From NCBI RefSeq assembly GCF_003062295.1, contig NZ_PYCN01000001.1, forward strand, positions 144,001 to 208,000: a stretch of DNA of 64,000 bases, in the 5' to 3' direction. This document shows, one piece after another, positions 8,760 through 18,277 of this stretch (the first letter of the stretch is position 1; the number at the start of each line of letters is the position of its first letter). The DNA is from Bradyrhizobium algeriense. GTDB lineage: Bacteria; Pseudomonadota; Alphaproteobacteria; Rhizobiales; Xanthobacteraceae. The notes under the pieces were generated by a model. It was not told the origin of the DNA. It did not search any database and was given only the letters and a program-made list of their open reading frames with translations. The position numbers and the translations under genes are program-made.

Positions 8760-9413
8760 ATGGCCGCAGCGATACCTCAGACGACAACGGCCACGACCGG
8801 GCCGTCGGTTCGCGCCGCGCTGGTGGCGGCCATCGCGATTTCAGCCTTCACGCTGTCGGTCGCGACATTCGAGCTGTCGATGGCGGACTGGCCGTCCGGC
8901 TTCGTCCTGCTCGTCGTCGTGCCGCTGGTGGCGCTCGTGTTCTTCGGCGGCATCGTGTGGTCGGCGACGCTGCTTTTGAATATCCGCTCGGGCGGCGCGA
9001 AATTCGCCCTCCCTTTCCTGATCTGCGCGCTGACGCTCGCCATTCTCGCCTACGCACCGCTGCACAAGATCGCCCTCGAGCAGAATTTCCGCTGGTACCG
9101 GCAGGTCCGCGAACGGATCGTGGCGCGGGTCGAGGCCGGCGAACTGAAGCCCAACGTCTCCTACAACAAGAACCTGATCGCGCTCGGCGACCGCGAGCCC
9201 AACGTTTCCGCTGGTGGTAACGACATCGTCGTCGATGAGACGGACGAAGGCACCTACGTGCTGTTTCTGACCTCGCGCGGCCTGAAGCACCATTTCACCG
9301 GCTTCCTGCGCGTACCGCCGGGTGGCGATCCCAGGCTGTTCTTCGAGTTCGAGGACAAGCCGCCGAGCCAACTCGTCCGCTACGACAAGGACTGGTATTT
9401 CGTGGCGAATTAG
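8760..9413 (+). CDS. Three-helix membrane protein of unknown function
   Basis: 217 residues from ATG 8760. Three hydrophobic segments (about 18-40, 46-72 and 81-100) are followed by a soluble C-terminal domain of about 115 residues with many aromatic residues (NFRWYRQVRERI, DEGTYVLFLTSRG, YDKDWYFVAN). The C-terminal domain looks beta-rich and could lie in the periplasm. I do not recognise the family. Its stop codon overlaps that of the convergent transporter gene in the four bases TTAG. Confidence 0.75.
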   Translation: MAAAIPQTTTATTGPSVRAALVAAIAISAFTLSVATFELSMADWPSGFVLLVVVPLVALVFFGGIVWSATLLLNIRSGGAKFALPFLICALTLAILAYAPLHKIALEQNFRWYRQVRERIVARVEAGELKPNVSYNKNLIALGDREPNVSAGGNDIVVDETDEGTYVLFLTSRGLKHHFTGFLRVPPGGDPRLFFEFEDKPPSQLVRYDKDWYFVAN

Positions 9414-10318
9414 GACGTTCTTAGCCGAAGCGAGCCTCCGGCAACGGTGCCGAGCGCGATGCCGCCGATGATCAGCGTCATCGCCAGAAACAGCGACGGC
9501 TCGAGCGGCTCGTTCAGCATCACGGTCGCGCTGATGATCCCGAGCAGCGGCGTCGCCAGCAAGCATAGCGAGGTGGTGACGGCGGGCAGGCTTCGGTTCA
9601 CCATCGTCATCGCCCAGTTGGCGAACGCCGTGCAGACAATTCCGCTATAGAGCATCAGGGCGGAAAGACGCGCGGTCCACGCGATGTGCGGCGCGCCTTC
9701 GGTGATCCAGGCCATGGCCGAAAGCAGCGCGGCCGCCAGCAATACCTGCCAGAACACGAGCTGGAAGGGCGTCGAAATCCATTTATGCGCCCGGACGTAG
9801 ACGATGTTGCCGGCCCAGCAGAATGCTGCGAGCAGAATCAGGCCGCTGCCGAACAGCGCGTCGCGGTCGCCCCAGTTCAGCGTCTGCGGATTGAAGATGA
9901 CCGCAAGCCCCGCCAAGCCGCAGCCGATACCGATGACGCGCCTTCGCGTGATGGGCTCCGACAGGAGCATTGCGGCGCCGATCGCGACCCATAGGGGCGT
10001 GGTATAGCCGAGCACGATCGCCCTGCCCGCCGGCACGAACTGCAGCCCGGCCGCGACCAGCGCCGAAAACGCCACCAGATGCAGGATCGAGGTGCAGAAC
10101 ACCACCGGCAGGTCGCCGCGCTTCGGGACGATGAATTGCCCCTGCGCCCACAACATCGGCGCCAGCATCGCAGCGGCGATCATGCAGCGCAGTGCCGTCG
10201 CCCATAATGGCGGCACGTCCTGCACGATCATCTTGGTCACCGGCCAGTTGGTCCCCCACGCCAGCACGACACCGGCGAGCAGCACCGCCGCGCTGCGGGT
10301 TGAAAGTCCACTGGCCAT
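9410..10318 (-). CDS. EamA/DMT-family transporter
   Basis: 302 residues with about ten hydrophobic segments arranged as two EamA repeats; the first starts at LLAGVVLAWGTNWPVTKM and the second near GSGLILLAAFCWAGNIVYVR. The family exports or imports small metabolites such as amino acids, nucleosides or drugs across the inner membrane. The gene is divergent from a MocR-type regulator with 95 bases between them, the classic layout in which the regulator controls the transporter. The substrate is unknown; an amino acid or vitamin B6-related compound would fit the PLP-binding regulator. Confidence 0.9.
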   Translation of the reverse strand: MASGLSTRSAAVLLAGVVLAWGTNWPVTKMIVQDVPPLWATALRCMIAAAMLAPMLWAQGQFIVPKRGDLPVVFCTSILHLVAFSALVAAGLQFVPAGRAIVLGYTTPLWVAIGAAMLLSEPITRRRVIGIGCGLAGLAVIFNPQTLNWGDRDALFGSGLILLAAFCWAGNIVYVRAHKWISTPFQLVFWQVLLAAALLSAMAWITEGAPHIAWTARLSALMLYSGIVCTAFANWAMTMVNRSLPAVTTSLCLLATPLLGIISATVMLNEPLEPSLFLAMTLIIGGIALGTVAGGSLRLRTS

Positions 10319-10413
10319 CTCGAACGCGTCCCGTCACGAAGTGATCCGCATTGCCTAGCCCTTCAACTGGCCCTAATGAAAGAACCAGTCTTGGCAGATT
10401 TGTGGTGCCAGTT

Positions 10414-11847
10414 ATGGACGACCTGTTGCCCGGAATGCTCGACCTCGCCCGCGACGGCAGCGAAACGCTGACGCGCCAACTGACCGACCAGTTGCGAGAG
10501 CTCATCGCCAGGGGACGCCTTGCGCCCGGCCAGCGCCTGCCGTCGAGCCGGCAACTCGCGGGGTCGCTCGCCCTGTCGCGCAACACCGTCTCGTTTGCGA
10601 TCGAGCAATTGGCTGCGGAAGGCTACCTCTCGCTTTCCGCCGGACGCCGTCCGGAGGTAACCGCGGGCCTGTCGCTCGATCGCAGGACTTCGCCGCGAAG
10701 CAACCGCGCCGGAAGCCAGCGGATAAACCTGTCGGCCTGGGCAGGCGGCCTGCACCGGGCCGACTGGCCGCCTGTTCATGACGGACCGCCGCGGCCGTTT
10801 CAGCCCGGACTGGCGGACGAACGCGAGTTTCCGCACGATGCGTGGAGCCGTTTCCTCCGTCGCGCGGCGCGAAATGCACCGCTGCGCCGCGACCGGCCGA
10901 TCAACCATCCACCGCTGCAGGAAGCCCTGCTCGGGCATCTCGTGGTTCATCGCGGGATCAAGGCCAAAGCCAGCCAGATCCTGATCGTGCCGACGGCGCA
11001 AGCCGGCCTGACGCTGGCCGCCAATGCGCTGCTCGAGCGCGGCGACCACGCGTGGATCGAAAGCCCGGGCTATGGCGGCGCCAACGTCGCATTGCATGCC
11101 GCCGGCGCCATCGTTTCCGCCATCCCGCTCGACGCGCAAGGCATGGCCATCTCCCCGCCCAAGGATGCGCCGCGGCTGATCTTCGTCACCCCCTCGCACC
11201 AGTATCCGACCGGGCGGCTGATGCCGATCGGCCGCCGTCTTGAACTGCTGCGCTTTGCCGAGGCCACGGGCGCCTGCGTCATCGAGGACGACTATGACGG
11301 CGAATTTCACTATGAGGCGCGCCCGGTGGCCGCGTTGCAGGGGCTCGCAACGTCACCGCAGGTGTTCTATCTCGGCACCTTCTCGAAGGCGACCTATGCG
11401 GACATCCGCTTCGGCTACCTCGTGGTGCCTGAAGCGCTGGTCGATGTCTTCGAGATCGCGCAGCGCCACACGGGAATGTTGGCGTCGATCACGATGCAGG
11501 ATGCGCTGGCCGAATTCATCAGCGCGGGCGCCTATCTCGGCCACATCAGAAGGATGACGCGCCTCTACAAGGGACGGCGCGACCGCATGCTGCAGGCGCT
11601 TGCCGCGGAAGCCGGCGGCCGGCTCAGCATCGAAGCGCCCGCCGGCGGCATGCAACTACTGGCAAGGTGCCAGGCCAACGACCGGCAATTGTCGGCGCGG
11701 CTGCTCGAAGCCGGCGTTGTCAGCCGTCCGCTATCGGGCATGCTGTATCACAAGACGGGTGAGCAGGGCCTGTTTCTCGGCTTCGCGGCGTGGAATGAAA
11801 AGGAGATCGACCGCGCCGCGCGCATCCTTGGCCGAATCGTTCGCTAG
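10414..11847 (+). CDS. MocR-family (GntR HTH + aminotransferase-like) regulator
   Basis: 477 residues from ATG 10414; a TTG at 10351 would extend it by 21 residues. A GntR winged helix (about 15-80: QLTDQLRELIARGRLAPGQ, then PSSRQLAGSLALSRNTV) is joined by a linker to a fold type I aminotransferase domain. The Schiff-base lysine is predicted at K325 (YLGTFSKATYADIR), with the PLP-contact sequence DDYDGEF upstream. MocR proteins sense PLP or an amino-PLP adduct and usually regulate a divergent neighbour, here the EamA transporter. Confidence 0.93.
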   Translation: MDDLLPGMLDLARDGSETLTRQLTDQLRELIARGRLAPGQRLPSSRQLAGSLALSRNTVSFAIEQLAAEGYLSLSAGRRPEVTAGLSLDRRTSPRSNRAGSQRINLSAWAGGLHRADWPPVHDGPPRPFQPGLADEREFPHDAWSRFLRRAARNAPLRRDRPINHPPLQEALLGHLVVHRGIKAKASQILIVPTAQAGLTLAANALLERGDHAWIESPGYGGANVALHAAGAIVSAIPLDAQGMAISPPKDAPRLIFVTPSHQYPTGRLMPIGRRLELLRFAEATGACVIEDDYDGEFHYEARPVAALQGLATSPQVFYLGTFSKATYADIRFGYLVVPEALVDVFEIAQRHTGMLASITMQDALAEFISAGAYLGHIRRMTRLYKGRRDRMLQALAAEAGGRLSIEAPAGGMQLLARCQANDRQLSARLLEAGVVSRPLSGMLYHKTGEQGLFLGFAAWNEKEIDRAARILGRIVR

Positions 11848-11868
11848 GACGCGTGGTATGGTGGCGAA

Positions 11869-14199
11869 CTAGCCGGCCGCGCGCCTCGGCGTTGCATTCG
11901 CGGCAACATCGGCGGGTGCGGGTATCTGCATCAGAATGGTCTGACTGCCGGGCGCTATTTCGACGCCGCACTCCTGGAATCGCCGCTTCATGCGGCGGTT
12001 GAATTCGCGTTGCACCGGCCAGCGGCCGGCATCGGTGCAGCGAATCTGGCCGACGATCGAGGCCATCGAGCCGTCCACCTTGTCGACGCCCCACAGTTCG
12101 AGATCGCCGCGGATCAGGTGCTGGAATTCCGCCTCGCGGCGCATCTCGGCGACGATGTCCTTCAATATCTGGCCGGCGCGATCGGTGTCTTCCTTGTAGG
12201 AGACGTTGACGCTGACGGCCGCGTTGCCGGCGCCGCGGCTTGAATTGGTGATCGTCGTCACCGCGCTGAACGGCACGATGTGCACCGAGCCGTCGCCGGA
12301 GCGCAGACGAAGCGTGCGGATCGATACGTTTTCCACCACGCCCGACAAGCCTGACAGCGTGACGTTGTCGCCGACCTGGACGGTGTTCTCGAGCAGCAGA
12401 AACAGCCCGGTGATGAGGTCCTGCACCAGCTTCTGCGAGCCGAAGCCGATGGCAATACCGACAATGCCGGCGCCGGCAAGCAGTGGCGCGACGTTGACGC
12501 CGATTTCGCTCAGCGCGGTGAGGCCGACGACGATGACGATCACGCACAACAGCGCGGTTCGCAGCATCGGCTGAAACGTGCGCAGCCGCGCCGCGCGCGC
12601 GTAATGGCCCTCACGCGAGAGCGCATTGATCTTGCGATCCAGCAACGCGTTGCTGATTTCCCAGATCGCCGCCGCAGCGAGCGCAGCAATACCGACGGTC
12701 ACTACCGCCGACAGCAACCGGCTGCCGATCTGGCCGCCATAGAACCAGACGATGGCGTCGACGCCCCATACCTCCAGCAGCGCAACGAGGCCGATGAAGG
12801 CAATCACCGTCGAGACGATGTTGCGCAACAGCGGCAGATAGCGGTTGGCGCGGGTCTCCAGGCCCGGAAAGCGCTGCAGGAGATCCGGGCTGATGCGAAA
12901 GCCGCGATCGATCAGGCTCAACACCAGGATAGTAGCGAGACGCATGATCAGCACGACCGCGACGGTGCCGACGAAATATTGCAGCAGCAGCGCGTAGCCG
13001 TTGCGGATGTTCAGCGCCCACACCGCCCACAGCGCGAGATCGAGCGCGATCGCGAGATAATGCCAGAGGCCGGCGACGCGGTTGCGTATCCTGGCCGCGG
13101 CGCCGTCGCGGCCCGCCGGCGCGCGAATGGCGTCGGCGACCTGGCGGCGGCACTGCAGGATGACGACGACGACAAAGAGATGCACGACCAGCATCACCAG
13201 GCGCAGCACCGTTGCGTAGCCGGCGCGGTGCAGGCCGAGCAGCAGCGCCACATTGGCGAAGGCTATCCCAGCGACGGCGACGGTAACGATGCGGCGCGCC
13301 CATATCTCGATATAGGCAGCGGTCTCCGCGCGAACCCGAAACAGGCCGAACGGCCCGGCCAGCGCCCGCACGACGCAGATCAGCGCGCGCGACAGCGCAT
13401 AGGCATTGACGACCGCGAGGATCACAAGCCGGGTGGTTGAGAGATCGCCGATCCCTGTGCCCAGCAACATCGTGGCCACCCCGATGAAGACGAGCACCGG
13501 CAACAATTCAAGCACGAGACGTCCGAGCACGAAGGGCAGCCTGATCAGCGACTGCCAGGTGCGCGCCAGGCTGAGGCGCCGTTGCTGCAGCTTGGGTTCC
13601 GCGACGACATCCGCCACCGACGACGGCGGATCGGCCACGGCCAGCGTCTGCACCGGGGCGCGCGCGGTTTGCGGAAGCCGCGCTTCCAACAGCGCCACCG
13701 GCCGCTTGATGAGGCGGAAGACCAGCCACTCGGCAGCAAGAGCGCAGATGAACACCAGCGCCAGTTTCCAGGCGATATCGAGCAGTTGATGATAGGCGGA
13801 CGGATCGTTGGCGGTCCGCACGAACCAGTAATAGAACGCCCGAAAATGCGTCAGTGTCCGCACCACATCGGCGACCTCGCGCGAGATCTCGCCGACCTGC
13901 TCGGACACCGAAAGCAAAAGCTGTGCGCCGAGGCTGTCCGCCGTCAGCGGTATCGCGGATTTCGGCTCAGGCGCCGCGGCTTGCGGCGAGGCATTGGCGA
14001 TCGCCCGCAACGTCTCGATCACCTGCGCGCGCTTCTTGTCGTCGGAAAGCGTCTCGAGCGCCCGCTTCGCCTGCTCGGGCGAGAGCACGTCAGCTTTATC
14101 GGCGGCAGGCGCAGCCGGCGCGCCGCCGGGCTGGGCGAAAGCCGGAAGGATGAACAAGACGCTGGCGAAGAGGATCGACGGCAGGAGCTTGAGCGACAC
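11869..14199 (-). CDS. Large MscS-family mechanosensitive channel
   Basis: 776 residues from GTG 14199, preceded by AAAGAGG. A signal peptide (LLPSILFASVLFILPAFAQ) leads to a periplasmic region, then about ten membrane segments. The conserved MscS pore helix and beta domain follow near 550-640 (LAGAGIVGIAIGFGSQKLVQ, LFLLLENTVQVGD). The length is far beyond the 286 residues of E. coli MscS and resembles the long multi-helix members such as YbdG, YbiO or MscK. The family releases solutes under hypo-osmotic stress. It converges with the MocR gene. Upstream there is a 241-base gap with a 16-bp tandem repeat. Confidence 0.93.
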   Translation of the reverse strand: MSLKLLPSILFASVLFILPAFAQPGGAPAAPAADKADVLSPEQAKRALETLSDDKKRAQVIETLRAIANASPQAAAPEPKSAIPLTADSLGAQLLLSVSEQVGEISREVADVVRTLTHFRAFYYWFVRTANDPSAYHQLLDIAWKLALVFICALAAEWLVFRLIKRPVALLEARLPQTARAPVQTLAVADPPSSVADVVAEPKLQQRRLSLARTWQSLIRLPFVLGRLVLELLPVLVFIGVATMLLGTGIGDLSTTRLVILAVVNAYALSRALICVVRALAGPFGLFRVRAETAAYIEIWARRIVTVAVAGIAFANVALLLGLHRAGYATVLRLVMLVVHLFVVVVILQCRRQVADAIRAPAGRDGAAARIRNRVAGLWHYLAIALDLALWAVWALNIRNGYALLLQYFVGTVAVVLIMRLATILVLSLIDRGFRISPDLLQRFPGLETRANRYLPLLRNIVSTVIAFIGLVALLEVWGVDAIVWFYGGQIGSRLLSAVVTVGIAALAAAAIWEISNALLDRKINALSREGHYARAARLRTFQPMLRTALLCVIVIVVGLTALSEIGVNVAPLLAGAGIVGIAIGFGSQKLVQDLITGLFLLLENTVQVGDNVTLSGLSGVVENVSIRTLRLRSGDGSVHIVPFSAVTTITNSSRGAGNAAVSVNVSYKEDTDRAGQILKDIVAEMRREAEFQHLIRGDLELWGVDKVDGSMASIVGQIRCTDAGRWPVQREFNRRMKRRFQECGVEIAPGSQTILMQIPAPADVAANATPRRAAG

Positions 14200-14385
14200 G
14201 AAGACCTCTTTGGAAAAAATGCGCCCGACGGCAAAACCGGGATCGGCCTTGCCCTCGTGCTTGCGTCATGTCGGATTGCCTGTTTTCGCCGCCTTCCTGT
14301 GTCGGAAGTTTGCCATTGCGACGGCTTTCTCTTGGCATTTGCTCGCATCACGGCGACGCGACCGCGCTCGATCGCATGGAACTTC

Positions 14386-14417
14386 GCAAATGCGGCAAGA
14401 TGCAAATGCTGCAAGAT
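14386..14417. repeat. Two 16-bp tandem repeats upstream of the MscS gene
   Basis: Units 14386-14401 and 14402-14417 read GCAAATGCGGCAAGAT and GCAAATGCTGCAAGAT, with one difference. They lie between the nitronate monooxygenase stop and the channel start, in a 241-base gene-free stretch. They may be a duplicated binding site or a chance slippage product. Confidence 0.7.
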
Positions 14418-14440
14418 GAGAGGCGCGAAGTGGTAACGCC

Positions 14441-15421
14441 CTAGCCAGGCCTGACGCGCGCGGCGGCCTCGCGAAACTCCGCTGATGTGCGCGCCACAAG
14501 CTCATCGACCGAAAGCAGTTCCGTCACGCCCGAAACGGAATGCCCCGCGCTCCAGATATCCTTCCAGCGTTTTGGACGACTTTCGCGCGCGCCGATGTCG
14601 ATATCCTTGCCGATATCGATCGCGCCGCGCAGCGGCAGATTATCCGGATCGAGACCGGCGGCCTCGATCGATGGGCGCAGCATGTTGGTCTGCAGGCCCG
14701 TGAACGCCGACGTCAGCAGGACATCGTCGGCTGTGCTGGCAACCAGCAGCTCCTTGTATCTGATATCCGCCATGCTCTCGCGGGTAGCGATGAACTTGGT
14801 ACCCATATAGGCAAGGTCGCAGCCAAGCGCCTGCGCGGCGCGCAACGCGTGGCCATCGCTGATGCCGCCCGCCAGCACCAATGGCCCGTCGAAGAACGCG
14901 CGCACGGCGCGCACGAACACGAAGGGATTGAGCCAGCCGGTCTGGCCGCCCGCGCCGGCCGTCAGCAGCACCAGGCCGTCGGCGCCGGCAGCAACGGCAC
15001 GCTCGGCATGGCGGATGGAGGCGACATCGGCAAAGACCAGCGCGCCGGCATCATGCAACGGCCCAATTACCGGCGCCGGCGATCCGACCGAGGTGATCAC
15101 CATTTCGGGCCGGTGCCTCAGCAGCACCATTAGATCCTGCTCCAGCCGCGCGTTGGAGCGGTGCACGATCAGGTTGGCGCAGACCGGCGCTGACGGCTTG
15201 CCGCCTGCATCCGCATGCGCCTTCAACCTGATGTCGATATCCGTCAGCCATTCGTCCAGTTGTTCGGAGCTGCGGCAATTCACCGTGGGAAACGAACCGA
15301 TCACGCCGTTGCGGCAGGCGGCCACTACCAGTTCAACACCGGAGACGAGAAACATCGGTGCCGCGATCAGCGGCAGCATGAGGCGGTCGCGAAAGCGCGC
15401 GAGGGGGTCGATTGTTGGCAA
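14441..15421 (-). CDS. Nitronate monooxygenase family (2-nitropropane dioxygenase-like) flavoprotein
   Basis: 326 residues if TTG 15421 is used (GGAAGAAG upstream); ATG 15379 is the alternative and removes 14 residues. It is an FMN-dependent TIM barrel: LMLPLIAAPMFLVSGVELV at the N-terminus, the flavin-binding GADGLVLLTAGAGGQTG, and LAGGISDGHALRAAQALGCDLA near the phosphate site. The family oxidises alkyl nitronates, and some members act as enoyl reductases, so the true substrate is open. It is divergent from an acyl-CoA synthetase gene with 96 bases between the starts. A paralogue of this family lies at 26345-27313. Confidence 0.88.
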   Translation of the reverse strand: MPTIDPLARFRDRLMLPLIAAPMFLVSGVELVVAACRNGVIGSFPTVNCRSSEQLDEWLTDIDIRLKAHADAGGKPSAPVCANLIVHRSNARLEQDLMVLLRHRPEMVITSVGSPAPVIGPLHDAGALVFADVASIRHAERAVAAGADGLVLLTAGAGGQTGWLNPFVFVRAVRAFFDGPLVLAGGISDGHALRAAQALGCDLAYMGTKFIATRESMADIRYKELLVASTADDVLLTSAFTGLQTNMLRPSIEAAGLDPDNLPLRGAIDIGKDIDIGARESRPKRWKDIWSAGHSVSGVTELLSVDELVARTSAEFREAAARVRPG

Positions 15422-15517
15422 AGTGCTTCTTCCCGACTTGAGCGGACTTCTTGTTGTGTTAGCGTTGCCGGAACATTGGCACGGGCGAAGGCCAATTACA
15501 AAACAGGGGAGAAAAAA

Positions 15518-17080
15518 ATGAGCAATCCGCTCTATGCGTTTCCGGCGGCGTGCGAGCAGACCTTGCGGGCGCTGGCGCGCTACCCCGAACGCACCGCATT
15601 TAGCTGGCCGGGCGGATCGATCACCTATCGCGGCGCGACCGATATGATCGGCCGCATCCAGAGCGTCTTCATGCAGCTGGGCTTTGCACCCGGCACCCGC
15701 GTCGCGTTCCTCACCGCCAACCGCGCCGATACCTGGTGCGCCGGCTGCGTCGCGCAATTGTCGCGGTTTGCGATCACCTGGCTGCATCCGTTGGGGTCGC
15801 TGGACGATCAACTGTTTCAACTGGAAGATTCCGGAGCGCAGATACTGGTGGTCGACGGCGTCACCTTCCGCGATCGCGGCGGCGAGCTCGCCGCCAAGGC
15901 ATCAAGCCTGAAAACCGTCTTCACGCTTGGGCCGGCCGATTACGGCGCCGATCTCCTGCAGGCGATCGATACGGCCGGCAGCGCCACGGCGCGCAGCTTT
16001 GCCGGCCCCGACGATATCGCCTCGCTCAATTACACCGGCGGCACGACCGGCAAATCCAAGGGCGCGCTGCGGCACCACCGCGAATATAGCGGCTATGCCA
16101 ATGCCATCCTCGCCGATTTCGAAATTCCGGATACCCCGCGTTATCTCACCGTTGCGCCGATCAGCCATGTCGCGGGCACCAAAGTGCTGCCGACGCTGAT
16201 GCGCGGCGGCACCGTGCACATGCTCAGGGGTTTTGACCCTGAAGCCGTGTTCAAGACCATCGAGCGCGAGAAGATCAACTTCACCCTGTTCGTGCCGACG
16301 ATGATTTATGTGATGCTGGATCATCCCTCGCTCGACAAGACCGATCTCTCCTCGCTTGAATTGCTGCTGTATGGCGCGTCCGCGATGTCGCCGAGCCGGC
16401 TGGTCGAAGGCATCGAGCGGATCGGGCCGGTGTTCTCGCAGCTTTACGGCCAGACCGAATGCTATCCGGTGTCGGTGCTGCGCAAGGCCGACCACGACCC
16501 CGGGACGCCGGAGCTGTTTTTATCCTGCGGATTCCCGATCGCCGCCTGTCAGGTCAAAATTCTCGACAATGACGACCAGGAAGTCGAGACCGGCGAGGCC
16601 GGCGAGATCTGCGTGCGCGCCGGCCATGTGATGGCCGAATACTGGAAGCGGCCGGACGCCACGGCGGAGACGCTCAAGAGCGGCTGGCTGCACACCGGCG
16701 ACGTCGCCCGCGCCGATGAGCGCGGCTACATGTTCATCCTCGATCGCAAGAAGGACATGATCGTCTCCGGCGGATTCAACATTTTTCCACGCGAGGTCGA
16801 GGATGTGTTGTCACAGCATGCCGACGTCGCGATGGTCGCCGTGGTTGGCGTGCCCGATGAGAAGTGGGGCGAGGCCGTCACCGCCGTGATCGTCGCCCGC
16901 GAAGGCGCGCGACCAAACGCGGATGAGTTGATCAACCTGGTGAAGGCGAAGAAGGGCTCGGCGCACGCGCCAAAACACATCAAGTTCGTCAGCGAGTTGC
17001 CGATGACCGGCGTCGGCAAGGTCGACAAGAAGGTGCTGAAGGCTGGCTTCTGGACCGGCCGGGACCGGATGGTGGGGTAG
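15518..17080 (+). CDS. AMP-forming acyl-CoA synthetase
   Basis: 520 residues from ATG 15518, with AGGGGAG upstream. The adenylation motif NYTGGTTGKSKGALRHH, the YGQTE core, and the C-terminal signature DRKKDMIVSGGFNIFP, with a lysine near the end (GVGKVDKKVLK), identify the ANL superfamily. It activates a carboxylic acid to acyl-AMP and then acyl-CoA. Chain length and substrate cannot be read from the sequence. It is divergent from the nitronate monooxygenase-family gene, which may act in the same pathway. Three further AMP-forming ligases lie in this window. Confidence 0.92.
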   Translation: MSNPLYAFPAACEQTLRALARYPERTAFSWPGGSITYRGATDMIGRIQSVFMQLGFAPGTRVAFLTANRADTWCAGCVAQLSRFAITWLHPLGSLDDQLFQLEDSGAQILVVDGVTFRDRGGELAAKASSLKTVFTLGPADYGADLLQAIDTAGSATARSFAGPDDIASLNYTGGTTGKSKGALRHHREYSGYANAILADFEIPDTPRYLTVAPISHVAGTKVLPTLMRGGTVHMLRGFDPEAVFKTIEREKINFTLFVPTMIYVMLDHPSLDKTDLSSLELLLYGASAMSPSRLVEGIERIGPVFSQLYGQTECYPVSVLRKADHDPGTPELFLSCGFPIAACQVKILDNDDQEVETGEAGEICVRAGHVMAEYWKRPDATAETLKSGWLHTGDVARADERGYMFILDRKKDMIVSGGFNIFPREVEDVLSQHADVAMVAVVGVPDEKWGEAVTAVIVAREGARPNADELINLVKAKKGSAHAPKHIKFVSELPMTGVGKVDKKVLKAGFWTGRDRMVG

Positions 17081-17149
17081 GCCTCACACGGTGGAACGAT
17101 CGTGTCGCGGACGCGGCGCGCGGCGCAGCATCCGCGACACGAAAGATCC

Positions 17150-17446
17150 CTAGCCCGCCATGCGCCTCTCGACCGCCGCCTTCGCCTTGTCGAAATTGTT
17201 GGGCACTTCAATATCGACTTCGAGCGTCGAGACGGACTTGCCCCGCTCCAGCTTGACGATCACCTTGTCGGGGTCGAGCTGTACGTGTTTCGACACCACG
17301 GCGAGAATCTCCTCCCGCAGCGTGACGAGCAGGTCGGACTGGCCGAGCAGCCCGCGCTCGTGCGACAGCAGGATCTGCAGCCGCTCCCGGGCAACCGGGG
17401 CAGTCGCAGTGCGGCTGCCGAACAGCCGCAGCAGCCTCATGCTCAT
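17150..17446 (-). CDS. minE: Cell division topological specificity factor MinE
   Basis: 98 residues. MinE drives MinD ATP hydrolysis and produces the oscillation that keeps the division inhibitor away from mid-cell. The sequence has the expected parts: an N-terminal amphipathic stretch (MRLLRLFGSR), the MinD-contact region with RLQILLSHERG, and a C-terminal dimer domain (VQLDPDKVIVKLE). The start overlaps the minD stop by 4 bases (ATGA), so translation is coupled. It is the last gene of the minCDE operon. Confidence 0.97.
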   Translation of the reverse strand: MSMRLLRLFGSRTATAPVARERLQILLSHERGLLGQSDLLVTLREEILAVVSKHVQLDPDKVIVKLERGKSVSTLEVDIEVPNNFDKAKAAVERRMAG

Positions 17447-18258
17447 GCAGCCCTCCGTCCGAGTAGCCGGTCCATGAAGCCCTTGCGTTCGGCGGGCACG
17501 ACCATGGCGACTTCCTCACCCATCAGGCGGCGCGAGGCATCGATATAGGCGCGCGCCGGCGCGCTCTCGGCATTGTTGAGCGTCACCGGCGTGCCGACGT
17601 TTGACGCTTTAAGCACTTCCTGGCTCTCGGGGATGATGCCGAGCAGCGGGGTGGCGAGGATTTCGAGGATGTCGTCGATCGTGAGCATCTCGCCGCGCGC
17701 GGCGCGCGCCGGATCGTAACGGCTGATCAGCACGTGCTTTTCCACGCGCTCGCCGCGTTCCGCCCTCACCGTCTTCGAATCGAGCATGCCGATGATGCGG
17801 TCGGAATCGCGCACCGAGGAAACCTCGGGATTGGTGACGATGACGGCTTCGTCGGCATAGCGCATGGCGAGCGTCGCGCCGCGCTCGATGCCGGCCGGGC
17901 TGTCGCACAGGATCCAGTCGAACCGACTCCTGAGCTCGGCGATGACGCGGCCGACGCCTTCGTCGGTCAGCGCATCCTTGTCCCTCGTCTGCGAGGCTGG
18001 CAGCAGCCAGAGATTTTCCAGCCGCTTGTCGCGGATCAACGCCTGCGGCAGCTTCGCGACGCCCTGAACGACATTGATGAGGTCGAACACCACGCGGCGT
18101 TCGGCGCCCATCACGAGGTCGAGGTTGCGCAGGCCGACGTCGAAATCGACCACCACAACGCTCTGCCCGCTTTGCGCAAGCGCCGCGCCGAGCGCAGCCG
18201 TCGAGGTGGTCTTTCCAACGCCTCCCTTGCCCGAGGTAACGACCAGCACCTTGGCCAT
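17443..18258 (-). CDS. minD: Septum site-determining ATPase MinD
   Basis: 271 residues. It has the deviant Walker A motif SGKGGVGKTTSTAALG near residue 8, the Walker B-like VVVDFDVGLRNLD, and DSPAGIERGA. The C-terminal amphipathic membrane-targeting helix is KGFMDRLLGRR. ATP-bound MinD dimers sit on the membrane, recruit MinC to block FtsZ, and are released by MinE. Position and length match the family. It lies between minC (19 bases apart) and minE (4-base overlap). Confidence 0.98.
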   Translation of the reverse strand: MAKVLVVTSGKGGVGKTTSTAALGAALAQSGQSVVVVDFDVGLRNLDLVMGAERRVVFDLINVVQGVAKLPQALIRDKRLENLWLLPASQTRDKDALTDEGVGRVIAELRSRFDWILCDSPAGIERGATLAMRYADEAVIVTNPEVSSVRDSDRIIGMLDSKTVRAERGERVEKHVLISRYDPARAARGEMLTIDDILEILATPLLGIIPESQEVLKASNVGTPVTLNNAESAPARAYIDASRRLMGEEVAMVVPAERKGFMDRLLGRRAA

Positions 18259-18277
18259 ACGCGATCTCCTTAACCGG

